Shown: piece after piece, positions 24,280 through 36,907 of the stretch | Numbering within the stretch: the stretch's first letter is position 1 | Layout of the letters: every line of letters starts with the position of its first letter | Source of the DNA: Leptidea sinapis | Lineage: Eukaryota > Arthropoda > Insecta > Lepidoptera > Pieridae | DNA: 64,000 bases | Direction: 5' to 3' | Assembly: GCF_905404315.1 (NCBI RefSeq) | Contig: NC_066282.1 | Coordinates: forward strand, 8,270,501 to 8,334,500 | Notes under the pieces: model-generated | Database searches by the model: none | What the model saw: only the letters and a program-made list of their open reading frames with translations | Told to the model about the DNA's origin: nothing | Made by a program: the position numbers and the translations under genes

Positions 24280-25145
24280 CTGAAAAAGTCAAATTCAGTA
24301 TTTAATGCAAATTACAATTAATTGTTAATAAAGGAACTGTTTTTGATTAATTATTTGGTATCTTAACGAAACTATGAGTGGCAGGACATCCAGCCAACAA
24401 AAAACGTAAGGAAGATTTTTTTTTATTTTCAAAAAAATATTATGGATGTTGAGTATTAATAACCAACAGTTTTACGATTATAATACTATACTTAAGCCTA
24501 GGTGACATAAAACCAATAAAAAAAAAATCGCTTTTTGAATTTATAACAAGCTATTCTCATCAATTTTACATTAATGGACTTCTAAATAGATTTCACAAGA
24601 CAAGGTTTCGAATACAAGCAAAAAAAAAAAAATCATGCCCTATATAATTCTTCTGGTGTACCTATTTCTTTAACTATTTCGTTTGATAAGCGTTTAGATA
24701 CGGCTACTTTTTGACAGCTACATAAATAACATAAAAACAGGAAGTATAAAAATTAAAGATTTTCCTGTTTATACGCTGCGAAATAGGTTGTATACTTAGA
24801 TTAAGGATTATACATATGAATTATGATATAATGAACGTAGCAGCATTGAAACACTAACTTATAAGGGTATAATGGTAAATTCGGATGAAGTCGGGTTATC
24901 ACTACATATTACTAAACAAAGTCCTCCGCCGCGTATGTCTGTTCGTGATAAAATCAAAAACTACAGCAGCGATTTTCATGCCGTTATCATCAATGAACAG
25001 CGTCGTGCCCGAGGAAGGTTTTAATGTATAATTTGTTAAGTCTTGTATATATTTTTGTATATGTATATGAATTATGAACGGTATTGTAGGTGTCGGACAA
25101 AAATAAGCCGTCTTGATAAGCTTTCAACGAAAACGCTGTCTAAAC
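24280..25145. other. Promoter side of the SIAH-like gene, no gene seen
   Basis: AT-rich sequence with A/T runs. It should include the SIAH-like promoter. A repeat-like GC patch near 24915-25015 (CCTCCGCCGCGTATGTCT) resembles repetitive rather than genic sequence. No other feature is supported. Confidence 0.45.
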
Positions 25146-25149
25146 CCTT

Positions 25150-28100
25150 TGAGATATAACAAAATTATTTATTATTACAAGGACATAACAAACACATCAC
25201 AAGAACTGAACAATATAGGAAAGAGATACAAAATATAAATGTAGATGCGTCCTAACACATGTTTCACAAATACAATAATAACAAAAAGAAAAATCTAAAA
25301 GATGTAGACAAATGAAATTAATTAAAACTAAACTTGGGGCAACGATAAGAACGATTTTGAATTTTAATTCTAAACTGTGTCTGAACACAGCAGGGGAGCA
25401 CGAAAATATGTCGATGTCGAGAAAACTATTGTTAACTACGCGAAACCCAATGTTTGTTCTTGGGGACGATAGCTCAAAAGTAATGCATGTGCGGAGAGAC
25501 CTGGCTGGGACGTGAAAGCCTACGAGACTGAGGAGCTCAGAAGATGTCAGCTCACCAGTACATATTTTCTTTAAAGTTACACAGTCTGTTATAGTGCGGC
25601 GCTGACATAGCTGAAGAAAGTTGTATTCAAGCATCAAATCATTATAGTGGGCTCGATTTCCTTTTACACGATAATTTAATGTGCGTAAGAACTTTTTTTG
25701 AACAGTCTCGACTCTTTTTTCGTGGATCGAGTAAAAAGGATTCCATATTGGGCTTGCATATTCTAGTTGGGGTCGCACGAGGGACTTATAAAGATATGTG
25801 TAAGTACACTTGTCCTTAAATTGCTTGGACACACGTGTAATAAAGCCTAGCATGCGAAGAGAGCTATTTAGAATATGGTCTATATGGGTGCCGAGGGTTA
25901 GTGTGCGGTCTAAATGAATACCCAGATCTTTGATGTTAGAAATTGACGTCAGCTGTTGATTGCCGAGCTGAAAATGAGTCGTGATATTATTTTTTCTGGT
26001 GAACACGATGTGTTTACACTTTTTGTATGCCAAGTATAGTTTATTACGTGTGCAGTATGCATCAAGTCTGTTAAGATCCTCCTGAATACGGACAGCGTCA
26101 GATGGACAAGTAACTGTTTTGTACAGCTTTAAATCGTCAGCGTAAAGTAAATAATGACAATGTGAAAAGCACTGAGATATGTCAAGGGTCCAAGAATAGA
26201 GCCCTGTGGTACACCGGATGTCACGCGAACTGGAGAGGAACGATATCCATTAACAATTACCGACTGAATGCGGTCCTGCAGATAGGCCGCAAACCACCTC
26301 AAGAGGTTACCTTTAATGCCATTGAAAGAAAGCTTCTGTAAGAGTAATACATGGTCAACCTTGTCGAAAGCCTTCTGGAAGTCGGTGTATATAGTGTCTA
26401 TTTGTGTTTTACAATCTAAGCCGGTGAAAATGAAGTTGGTAAATACGAGAAGATTGGTGAGAGTTGATCTGCCGGGAACAAAACCGTGTTGTTGATCAAT
26501 AATAACATTTTTTAAGCTGGAGAGGACATGACGGTGCAATAGCCTTTCTAGTACTTTGGGAATTGTAGAGAGGATGTAGGGACGATAGTTTTCTATGTCA
26601 TTTCTTGCTCCAGATTTAAAAATGAGTGTAATGTAGGCCGATTTCCAGAGTCTGGGGAAACAGCCTGTTGACAGGCACTTGTTAAAAATAATTTCTAGTG
26701 GCACACAAATTGACTCGTGTGTGTGTTTAAGAAATATTGGACTGATATTATCTGGTCCAGGGCCTTTATTGCGGTCGAGTGTACGCAGTTCTCTGCTTAT
26801 TTCCGCCTGGGAGATGCATACGTGACTAATTAGAACATGCGAGTCATTGACGATACTCTCACCAACAGCACTGGAATCAGAGAGAACCTCGTTTGCTGAA
26901 GGCTCGAAAACTGATTGAAAGTACTGCGAAAACATTTCAACAATGGCGTTTGGGTCACTAGACAAAGTATTTCCGTACTTCATGATATGTGGATACCCTG
27001 AGTTAGATTGCTTTAGCGAGGAAGTATATTTCCAAAAATGTTTAATGTTGCTTTTTAGGGAATCTTCAACACATTCAATATACCGATTATGACATATCTT
27101 AAGAAGCATTTTCACTGGAGCTCTTAACAGAGAAAACTCTTGATAATCACGAGGATTTTTATAGGTTTTCCAACGACCCCACAGCTTTTGTTTTCGTCTG
27201 AGAGTGCGTATTAACCCTCTACTGAACCAAATGGGGTATTTATGTGATTTAGGCTTCATCAAGGGCACGTATGTATCAACGATATTGTTTATTTCCGTGT
27301 AAAACACACTTACAGCCTCATCGCATGGCAGTGGTGTTAAGAGTGACTTCCATTCAACCTGTTTGAATACAGTATTTATAGTTTGATAGTCTGCCTTAAA
27401 GAAATTTCTTTTGCGAGTACGAATATGGGGATTAATTTCTGTATATGGCAAAATATTTCCAAGGCCGGGTGATGGGGAACAACGTTCAGCAAGGGATCAA
27501 CAGAGGATTCGGTAGAATTTTGAAGAGTGGTCAGGACTAGGTCCAAAATCCTTTCGTTTTCATTAAATATATAATTAGATTGTTCTAAGTTCATGTATGA
27601 CATAGTGTACAGTAGAATTTTTGACTGTTCTGTAATAGCAGATTCTAACAGAGCGTCAGGACCGGATGTCCAGTTAAGCTGAGGTAAGTTAAAATCACCG
27701 GTAATTAAATAGTTATTAAAACGCGCAATGAAATAAATATCATGAAGTTTATGAAAATACGAGTTACATGCTGTGGAGGGAGTAGAAGGAGGAAAATATC
27801 ATGCTTTTACCAAGAGATCTGACAAGGAAGGCAAATGAATATATATTTCCTCTAAATCTAGTGCTTCAAATTCAGGTAACCTTATGGCCTTAATAGAGTT
27901 CTTAACTAGTACTAAGATCCCAACGCCCCCCTTTTTACCGGATATTGATAGAATCACGCCTAAATATTGAATAATTGCCCGTGCAGACCTCTCCATCAAA
28001 ATAAGACTCTAACAACCAGGTCTCCAACAATACAACAATATCATAGCTGCTTAATGCAATATTATGTCTTAATTCGTCGAGTTTACTTTTCATGCCACCA

Positions 28101-29430
28101 CAGTTTTGGTAGAAAATGGATACATCGTTATGAGTCATTATCCATAATCAAATACAAAAATGGAAGAGTAATTAATCTCAATAATAAAAATCTTCGTGCC
28201 CCCAACAGCAATGATCAAATACAAAAAGAAAGAAACAAATAAAAGTGATAATAAAAAAGACTGGAGAAGAGTCATAGTTTTAACTAGTCATACTATTTTA
28301 CCCAAATCGTTTCCGGATCGCAGTTGTATAACTTTTGACTCGTCCGTTTTCCTGACAAAGATACTATTGTTTTTTACCCACACGTATTTGTAGCCCTTCT
28401 CTTTTGCGATCTGTCGAGCTTTGCTGAAGATGATTTTATTTTTCAAAGTTAGGTATTCAGCGATGAAAAAACGGGAGCCACTGCCAGGGTTTCACAGATA
28501 CACCAAATAATTGTTCAGACGTCAGCGATCGCCGCGCCCGCGCTGCAGCAAGCAGCTCATCTCGCTGTCGTCGAGTTGTCAGCTGTAATATGATGTTTTT
28601 TGGCCGGTCCGTTGCCAATCCGGGAGCAATACGGTGAATGCTCCTTATGTCGCTATCTTTCAGATCGACACATAGCAATTTGCCAATCGCCAGCGAAAGT
28701 TGAACGAGATTTTCACCTTCCTTTTCCGGTATATTTTGTATTTCAACGTTACAACTCCTTGAGGCTTGATACAGATCGTCAAATTTTGAGGTCAACGTTT
28801 CCAGCTGAGTGCGTAGTGTGGAATTCTCCTCTAACAAATTGGTGGGCGAGGATTCAATACTGGCCATCCGATCTTCCGCTTGCGAAAGTCTGTCTTCAAA
28901 TAGACTCATACGCGATTCAAGGGCGAGTATATCGTCTTTCACGTCAACTCCGAAATGGCCGCGTTTAGGTCGTCTCGCCACTGCTGCCTCAGGTCTGCGA
29001 GTTTTGAATCCATGTATTTGGTCAGGATCTCTGTATCAACGTTTAATGAGGATGCTAAGCCTGATTTAGGCGACATGGATAAAGCAGGCGCAGCAATCTT
29101 TTTAATCTTACATATCGAGCACTTCCACTTTTTTTTATTCATAGGAAGCATTCTTTTAAAATCAGGCTCTGATAAATCAGCGCAGAAGAAATGCAGCAAC
29201 GTGAGACAAGATATACATTTAATAACTTCGTTATCGGAAATATTTTTAGAACATTTGCCACAATCCATACTGATTTATGTACTTTATAATATTCAAACAA
29301 ATAAATAAAAAAAAATGCGACCTTTCTACGCAGGATCGATCTCGCCTCTCACACAACCCAAACCTAGAGGAGATCGATTGAGCCACAGCGCCTTTAGTGG
29401 CCCGATAGGTCCCAGTCCAAGACATGGATG
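25150..29430 (-). mobile_element. Nearly full-length LINE (jockey/CR1 group), inactivated
   Basis: About 4.3 kb in minus orientation, with two ORFs in the LINE order. ORF1 (28457-29268, two frames) has a PHD-like Cys/His finger (MDCGKCSKNISDNEVIKC..) and a coiled coil, then the conserved segment RSIHRIAPGLATDRPKNI. ORF2 begins with an endonuclease (VSIFYQNCGGMKSKL, ~28138). The RT follows (26129-27451) with NKGPGPDNISP, DFQKAFDKVDH and GVPQGSILGPL. The active-site YADD is around 26120-26150 in another frame, then thumb and C-terminus (25197-26033). At least four frameshifts make it inactive. Confidence 0.92.
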
Positions 29431-29439
29431 TTGAAATGT

Positions 29440-31580
29440 ATTTATTTAGTGTGTAGGTGCTTATATTTTAATGTCTTGTGTGCTAACTTTATAACAGAGT
29501 ACTAAACGGTGGTCTCATATCATCAGCAAACAGGAGGTTAATAAATGTTTGTATAAAATAAATACATCGTTGTCTTCTACCTACCCATAGCACAGGCTGT
29601 GCCTAGTTGTATGTATGCCTATGTAAAAAGATGTCAATAATATTTTATTAATATTATTTCAATGGTCGAATAAACGCGGACATGTCGCGGGAGGTTAAAT
29701 AAAGCGCACTGTAATGTAATGTATGATTAGTGATTACTTCTTGGCAATTGGAATGCGTATGTTTATGTTTGTAAGAAGATCATATTTCAAACTCCGTTCA
29801 TATTATGGTCTACCTTCTCTTTCACTCGCCTAACCACACGGCACACACACTCTTTTTCTTTTCTTAATTCGGTACCTAAAGAATAATAAGAAGGAATTAT
29901 AACGTAAATAAGCAAAATTACAAACTTACACAACATTATACCTTCCTACCAACCTTTTTCTCTATAACCAAATAATTAAACGTTTCACAAATTTTACATA
30001 ATTAATATTAACAATAATTATAAATTAATTACTACTCTACTCCATGGTATTGTAATAACACAAATGCCTCTGTACCCTCTCAGATTGTGATGTTATTATA
30101 TTGCTATTACGTTATTTAGGTATTCCCGATATTATTTTATGGATTTAGGCACATAAGAATAGAAGTTGATATTTTTTTCAGATTACTTACTTGATTTTCC
30201 TTCTTAAAGATCTTGAAAACAATAGATATGGGACACTACTATACCCATAAGATAAATGAGCATATTTTTATACTAAAAAAACACATTTAAGGTAGGTATT
30301 TGTACATGCAGCTGGTAAGTTAAATAACCTATGTACGTACCCGATTAAATAGGTAGATAATTAACGAAAAATAGAACTGCTATTTTTAAAGATTTGTAGA
30401 CTAGTGAGGTCTTGAAATAGTAGTAGTAAACCTATTTATGTGGCAAGTTAATGACTATAATTAACAATGAGCGTTTAACGACGTAGGACTTAAGTATTTG
30501 CCACGTATCCACAACACAAGGAAAGCTAGGTAGGTACCTATATATCGAACTGAGACTCGAAAAAATTTATATTTTTTTCTTTAATCTTATGAAGATAGGT
30601 AAGCACTCAAAAACACTAGGTATTAAAATTACTTAAATAAAGTTTTCAGGATTTTTTTTTCTGATGAGATAAAACAAATTTCATACTCACAATAATATCC
30701 TTTTGAAATATCCTCTGTTGTTATCAGGCAACTTTGTATTTTATATAGATAATGCGCTAAAGTATGATAACGTGCAGCACAGAAAAAAGTGGATAGTGAT
30801 AAAATCAAGTATCACTAAAAGTACTTAGGTATGTAGGTACCTACTCTGTGGATAAAATCACAATATTTTAAGGTTGAAACTTTAACCTACTAAGATAATT
30901 CTCTTGAATTTTTATATAGGAGAGTATTTATTTGAAGCGTACACTGGCAGGCACCGATATCTACTAAAAACTTCGGCAGTAGCTACCTAACTAGTTACTT
31001 AGGCCACACACAACCATAACCCACAATACCTTTATCACAAATCACAATGTTATTATGTTCTACAATACTATCGGTCTAATGACGGTTCACTTTAATGACA
31101 AAATAACATAATTAATGAGTAAAGTACACAGAAGACCTACTCTAACGAGTAAAGTAATAATAATTCATATTTTACCTACCTACTTATGAACTACAAAGAT
31201 AAGCAGAAAAAGTTGCAACATGAATATGAACCTAGAATTCAAATAGCAATGACTCAAAATGTCTTGATTGAAATAATAATAATAATATACCATACCGTAT
31301 GGTAATTCCCCGAACAAAGATTAATGATACACTACAGCAGTAGACAGACGAGAGGACGTGGCTAGTGTGTATATTATTTAAAAACTACTGCAGTATCGAA
31401 TAAACTGTCACCATAACTAGTTGATTAAATTAATTATGTATAATACTGATAATATATAACGATGGCAAGTTACATTATATTTAATACATAAGTATATACA
31501 CAATTACAGATACAGTACTGTAATCGCGATCTAAGGGCAGTTACGAGAGTTATCAAAACTTCAAGACGTTGATAATTTTA
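29440..31580. other. Gene-free AT-rich stretch
   Basis: No ORF, splice pattern or repeat family could be supported. The sequence is simple and AT-rich, with many TACCTACC and short AT repeats. It may hold degraded transposons that need a repeat library to recognise. Confidence 0.5.
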
Positions 31581-31587
31581 ACAGCTC

Positions 31588-31672
31588 TGTCAGCAATACT
31601 CGTAGCTCAGCGGAAAAGTGTTTTGCTTTAGACGCTGTAGACCCGGGTTCGATACACCTACCAGCGTATGGA
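31588..31672 (+). repeat. tRNA-like fragment (SINE head)
   Basis: Contains an A-box-like TAGCTCAGCGGAAAAGTG and a B-box-like GGTTCGATACAC at suitable spacing (RNA polymerase III internal promoter). The flanks do not form an acceptor stem. It is best read as a tRNA-derived SINE remnant, not a tRNA gene. Confidence 0.5.
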
Positions 31673-31954
31673 ATTTTTTGGGTATTGTTAAAGCCGGCTG
31701 TACACATGGGGCCAAGGTGTTGGGCCAACGTGTAGAGAGCTACTTGGCGGTATGTTGGCTTAATTGGTCTAGTTGGCGCCAACATTGGCAGGCCATCCGA
31801 ATAGTGTCGGTTTTTAGTGCACACATCAAAGGATCTTGGCACGCTCCGCAAACAGCGTTCACACGTTGGTGTCTTGTTCAGTTCGTTGTTACTCGTCAGC
31901 GGAGACAGTATCGTTGCGCGTGAGTAAAATTTACGTTCCCATGTTCCGATAGCG

Positions 31955-34302
31955 ATGGCGGCGCCGGTGTGGACAAGTAATGAGGTTTTACAATTCATAG
32001 AATTGTATCGACATGAAGGAATAATTTGGAATCCACGGCATGAACTACATAAAAATAAAGCAAAGTAAGTTTTTAAACACATTTTTTATTAAAAAAATTC
32101 CATTAACAGTTACCTACTATTTGTTTGACATTGTAGTGTGTACAATGTAATCTGCTTGTTGTGGTGTTTCCAAAAATGTTTTATACTTTTTCTATAATGT
32201 AGGTATATGTAAAAGTTGTGTGGTTAACTTACAACTTGTCAATAGCGGCTGAATTATTTCTAAATTATTTTACTTATTGCGAACTGAAGGCTCTTCCAGA
32301 GGATACAATTATAAAGCCTGTTTTTTTTGTAAGCAATTTCTTGTATTTGTATATCGACTCGCTTCTGGAAGGGCCCCAGGGGCAGGTCATTTAAACAATT
32401 TCAATTATTCATAATGAACTATTTTATATTTCAGGTTAATGATGCGTGGATAAGCATAGCGGATAAAATTAATATACCTGTTAGTGAATTGAAAAAGAAA
32501 AAAGAGTCATTAATGACAACATTCAGAATGCATCACAAAAAGAAAACTCAATCAATAAAATCAGGAATGGGTGAAGATGAACGATATGATCCTATTTGGC
32601 CGTATTACGAGCCTCTCGAAGCTTTTTAAAGGATGTCTATGTATGCTCCAGTATGATTAACACTGAGGAAAATATTTTACAGGTAAACAATATTTTAATT
32701 TCACAAAATCTTAGTGGTCTCTATTTCTAAAAAAGTAATTCATAAAATCCAATCTTATTTGTGTCGCAGTATGCGGCGGTCTACGCGGTACACTTAATAA
32801 TGGTAAAAACGAGCTATCTCCATTATTTCTCCATGAACATGGCCGCACTAGATCTTCATCTTGATAAATATCGAATGAACCAGGAGGTGAATAAATATTC
32901 TGTGAAGAAGTACTTTTTCTCAAAAAATTATGTAGATATAGACATGTCATTGTAACAATAGAAGCTTTGGTAGGTTCCAAGGGTATATTTTTTTTAATGA
33001 TCCTGAACCTGGCGGTTAGTATTCCGAAAGTATTTTCTACTTTTACTCGAGAACGGGATAATTCGTGATTGAATACTCTTTCTGGGGACCCTAGTGCGTG
33101 ATGACCGGGAAACGGTTTCATTAAATGGGTACTGAGAGCAAATGCACCATCGCCTAAAAATACGTAAGGCATGACTATGTCACTATTAGGAAGTGGAATA
33201 GGACGGGGTAAATTCATACTGTTAGACGATAGTTTTTGATATAAGATACTTTGATTGAAAACTCCTCCATCACTAATCCGTCCTTGAGAACCTACATCGG
33301 CAAACAAAAAACAATAATTACTATCTACTAGTGCTAGTAAAACAATGCTAAAGTGGCCTTTATAGTTAAAGTATTCAGTACCCGAGTGTAAAGGTGATTG
33401 TATATTGATATGCTTCCCATCTATAGCGCCCAAACAATGCGGGAAGCTGAATCCTTCTGAAACGGACATCCATTCGCTCGCAGATTCAGGCATCTGAAAT
33501 AAATAAAAAATAAACTGATATCACTTTTTTACTACAGGATTCGTCATCAACACATGACTACGAAACAGAGGCAGAAACCGACTTCAATCGTCCCGTTATT
33601 GAAAGTGACACATCTCAAGATGGGAATACGAGTACTAAATCAAAAGTTACTGCTCTTCCAACTCAAAAGCGCCGTTCGAAAAATCCACCAGAGTTATCAG
33701 AGGCCAGCAAGGAGGTGGCAAATGCTTTTGGCACATTAAACAGAGTGCTTGATAATAAAACTGCAAGACATGATGATGATTGTGATCTATATGCTAAACT
33801 TCTTGCCACAAAATTAAAAAAAATTCCAGAATATGAAAGAGAAGAAATTATGTTAGAGATTGATAGCATGTTGATAAAAAGACGTCGAGGTAGCCAAAAT
33901 ACTATTACTGATTCCACTAATATGAATCGTTCATCCTCCTCACAAAGTTCTTATCGCTCAAACTGGTCTCGCTCATCTCCTTCACCACACTACCGACCCA
34001 ACTCAGCACAGTCCATCCTTCCAACTTACGTTACTATTCCCAATCAATCTCTGCATAACCCATCCCATTCACCGCAGTATGTTTTTAATGAACCCCAAAC
34101 TCAACGTATTCGGATATTGTCTGATGATAAAATATATTCACAATCACAACTAATGCAGTCTTCATCTGCTCAAAGGCTACAAACAGCATCTCCAGAACTA
34201 CCTGTTGAACTTCATTTACCAGAATTATCTAATAGAACGTACGACCAGTCTCAGTCTTTAGAGACTCAAAATATAATATATCAGGCATATGAAGACGCAT
34301 AA
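31955..34302 (+). pseudogene. Harbinger MADF (Myb/SANT-like) protein, frame-damaged
   Basis: In PIF/Harbinger elements the second protein binds DNA and helps import and recruit the transposase. Exon 1 (31955-32064) and exon 2 (about 32434-32682) encode a MADF domain: FIELYRHEGIIWNPRHEL, then VNDAWISIADKIN and DDRYDP-like DERYDPIWPYYEPLEAF. Exon 3 (33538-34302) encodes SEASKEVANAFGTLNRVLDN and a Ser-rich tail of the BESS-containing type. The order and length fit. Two defects are visible. Canonical splicing of exon 1 to 2 shifts the frame by one base. A T-run at about 32625 is one base short, giving a premature stop. The protein is probably lost in this copy. Confidence 0.8.
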
Positions 34303-34772
34303 AACACACAAATGAAAAGTTCATGTGATGCTAAACATTGTTTTATGATGATTCAAGTAATTGATCTCTACATGGTAAAATAAAGACTGTTGTATTTTGA
34401 AACTCTAGAACTATTTTGTAACTCTTTCTAATAAATAATACATTAATAACATGAAGTTTTACTTACTTTAATCATATCTTGCAAAACATCATAGAGTGCC
34501 AAACAGACTTCGATTATTATGCGTGAGATAAGTGAACTTGATATTTTAAATAGGTAGTGTAAGCTTCTGTAGTCATCTCCAGTAGCTAAAAATCTCAATG
34601 TCAATGCAAGTCGTATTTTTGTTGGTACAGCTTCCCTCCAAGTAGTATCTTGCTTAGAAACCATCGGAGAAATTTTTTGTAGCAGGTATTGAAAATCAGT
34701 GCATGACATTCGAACGAAATTATCGAACTCCCCAGATGGTTCTGCAAGAAGCTCGGCAAGCTGTTGATTCAT
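32711..34772 (-). CDS. Harbinger DDE transposase (HARBI1-like), apparently intact
   Basis: Catalyses cut-and-paste transposition of the element. Exon A is 34467-34772 (donor AAA|GTAAGT) and exon B is 32711-33493 (acceptor TTTCAG). The joined frame is open for 362 residues, matching HARBI1-like lengths. A helix-turn-helix lies at about residues 60-85 (LATGDDYRSLHYLFKISSSL). The DDE_4 catalytic blocks are present: GAIDGKH (Asp about 127), SDGGVF (about 177), LGDGAF (Asp about 217) and VKVENTFG (Glu about 255). No stop or frameshift is visible. Exon B lies wholly inside intron 2 of the MADF gene, and MADF exon 3 lies wholly inside this gene's intron. Confidence 0.92.
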
Positions 34773-34873
34773 AGTCTCTCTAAAAACAAAGAAATATTAA
34801 CAAAGTTAGTATGGACATAGTATTAATTAGTTGCATATAATTATACAGTGATAATTACCCCATAGCAAAATTT

Positions 34874-35222
34874 TAGGAAGTCAGTCGGTGTCTCATTCAT
34901 AAAAAGTTTCTTTATGGAATCAATGTCGAAATCTCAAAAAAATATTACGTTTTTCCATACAAATCCAATCAGCTGATCGAGTCTATTTTTACCCACGACG
35001 GTAAAAATCTCATCGAAAAAGAATAAAAGAACTCAAAACCCCCGACTTAACTTAGATGTAGCGATAACAATTTTACCATAATACATAACTGAGATTTTAT
35101 TCTTTTTCGATGACATTTTTACCGTCGCGGGTACTTTTTAATTTTGTTTAATTTTTCTATATGGTACATACATGGACTCCATAGAGAAAGTTACCTATTG
35201 TAAATGTGACACTGACCTTCTA
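34874..35222. mobile_element. Long-inverted-repeat MITE nested in the Harbinger element
   Basis: Strong inner inverted arms (CGACGGTAAAAATCTCATCG at 34997 against CGATGACATTTTTACCGTCG at 35108). They extend outward with weaker pairing to GGAAGTCAG / CTGACCTTC, so each arm is about 110 bp. Non-coding. It sits 0.3 kb inside the right end of the Harbinger element. Confidence 0.65.
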
Positions 35223-35599
35223 ACTTTTTGCAAAATTATTATCAGCCTGTATATCAATAATAACTAATAACACATATATTTACCTCGTTCTATTCCGATG
35301 AATAGTCACCATCCACCACCTTCTTTTGCACATTTCTTTTTAGTCACTCTACTTTGGTGCACATGTACGTAATAATTAAACGCACTGTATAAATAAATTG
35401 CCGCGGCTACAAGAACTTCTACGTCCATCTTTGAAGCGCCAATGCAGAATGATCAGTAAGCCAATGTGTGAACAGGAATCTTGGTTTCCATCATTTTTTC
35501 CCAACACATTGGCCCAACACCTTGGCCCCATGTGTACAGCCGGCATTAGATTAATAGAAATTGCTAGTAAGTTCAGGTTCAAATCGAACAGAAAAAAGG

Positions 35600-35975
35600 G
35601 ATGGAAAATGTGTAAGCAGGATAAAAAGAGTTTTCTAGTACAATTTAAATTTAAAGATGGAATGGGAGAATCATTTTGAAAATTGAACAGATCCGGGGGT
35701 ATATAAGCCGTACTAAGCGTGGACTACGGCAGTTATAGTTCAGACTCAAGAGTGAAAAGGGAAAAGAAGGAAGAGAAGAAGAAGTAGTAAAAAGTGCAAA
35801 GTGATTCAAAAGAAAAAAGAAGTGCGGTGTGATCTACTGAAGGCACCGCCTTCGACAAGACGAACAGCGACAGACCGGCGAAGTGTAAGTTTTAAAAGTT
35901 AACGGAAATAAAGACTCGTTCCTTTAAACGGAGTTATTATTTCCAATTCCTGACCGACTCTCGTGTCCAGTACAT
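35600..35975 (+). promoter_or_regulatory. LTR-like promoter and poly(A) module, possible solo LTR
   Basis: Contains GGTATATAAGCCG (TATA box, 35699), then within 30-50 bp GACTACGGCAGTTATAGTTCAG. A purine-rich segment follows, and AATAAAGACTCG lies at about 35908. It ends near TCCAGTACA. This spacing is that of an LTR, but no partner LTR or target duplication was found. It could instead be a lone retroposon promoter. Confidence 0.35.
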
Positions 35976-36229
35976 TATTTTAATAAATCTCGTAGGTATC
36001 AGCCTGCGTTTGTAATGTAAGCGGAAAAAATGTAATTATTTACGACATCACATTAGAAACCTCAAAAATAACAGTATTTCTCCACTATTTAATGGATGTT
36101 ATTATACATATAAGCCTTCCTTTTCAATCACTCTATCTATTATAATAACCGAATCAAAATTCATAAGCATACATAGGGATATATGGACAGAGAAAGCGAC
36201 TTTGTTTTATATTATGTAGTGATTATTTA

Positions 36230-36400
36230 GTATAAATGCGAAAGTTTGTGAGTGTGTGTGTCCATTTGTTACGTCTTCACGCAAAAACTACTAAATGGAT
36301 TTTGATGAAATCTTACAATAATATCGCTTACACATCAGAATAACACATAGGCTATAATTTATAAAGATATAGTGTGTATTATCCAACAAATAACAATAAG
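36230..36400 (+). repeat. Interspersed repeat fragment
   Basis: Has GTGTGTGTCCATTTGTTACG and ACTACTAAATGGATTTTGATG, of the type dispersed in insect genomes (Helitron- or RTE-associated ends). No coding sequence. Boundaries are not defined. Confidence 0.4.
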
Positions 36401-36907
36401 TGTCGATAAGTAGGAAATAAATAATAATGTAACAAATAACGTAATGTAATGTAATAAAATAACGAGCCATTCATGTTTGCTCCGCAAAGCCCACAGGAGT
36501 TACAAAAATACATATAAAGAAAATCGACTCAAATACCTACACCTATTGTACAAACGAGACTAAAAAGATTAATGACTTAACTTTAAAATTTAATAATAAG
36601 TCCTCATTTGATTTCATTGTGATGTAAAAGTTATTGTTTAAAGGCCATATATCCGACACTCGACGCATTAGTGCTCGGGCTGTCGCACGGTACAGACCTC
36701 TCTGGGACGTTGTTACGCAGCCTGTGGAATATATGAAGGTGATGAAATACTCGTTCAGTTTTCTTTCGATGATCCAATTATGACTGATCACCAGCAAGTC
36801 GACAATTGTGACATCATAGCTTTTAAAAAGAATATGGATCATGGAAATCTTCATCACAAATGGGATAAAGGATTCAAGTTCCCTCAATTTAAGTCGAGTT
36901 AGCAGTG

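Larger units (their letters stand above)
31691..35545. mobile_element. PIF/Harbinger DNA transposon, about 3.85 kb
   Basis: The ends match as inverted repeats over about 40 bp, beginning GCCGGCTGTACACATGGGGC at 31693 and mirrored to 35544. TTA is found just outside both ends (31688-31690 and 35546-35548), with one to two unpaired A residues, consistent with the TWA target duplication of this superfamily. It encodes the two proteins known for the superfamily: a DDE transposase (minus strand) and a MADF DNA-binding protein (plus strand). A smaller long-inverted-repeat element is nested near the right end. Confidence 0.93.

Noticed and set aside
31588..31672. tRNA gene next to the Harbinger element
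   Set aside because: A- and B-boxes only; acceptor stem does not pair.
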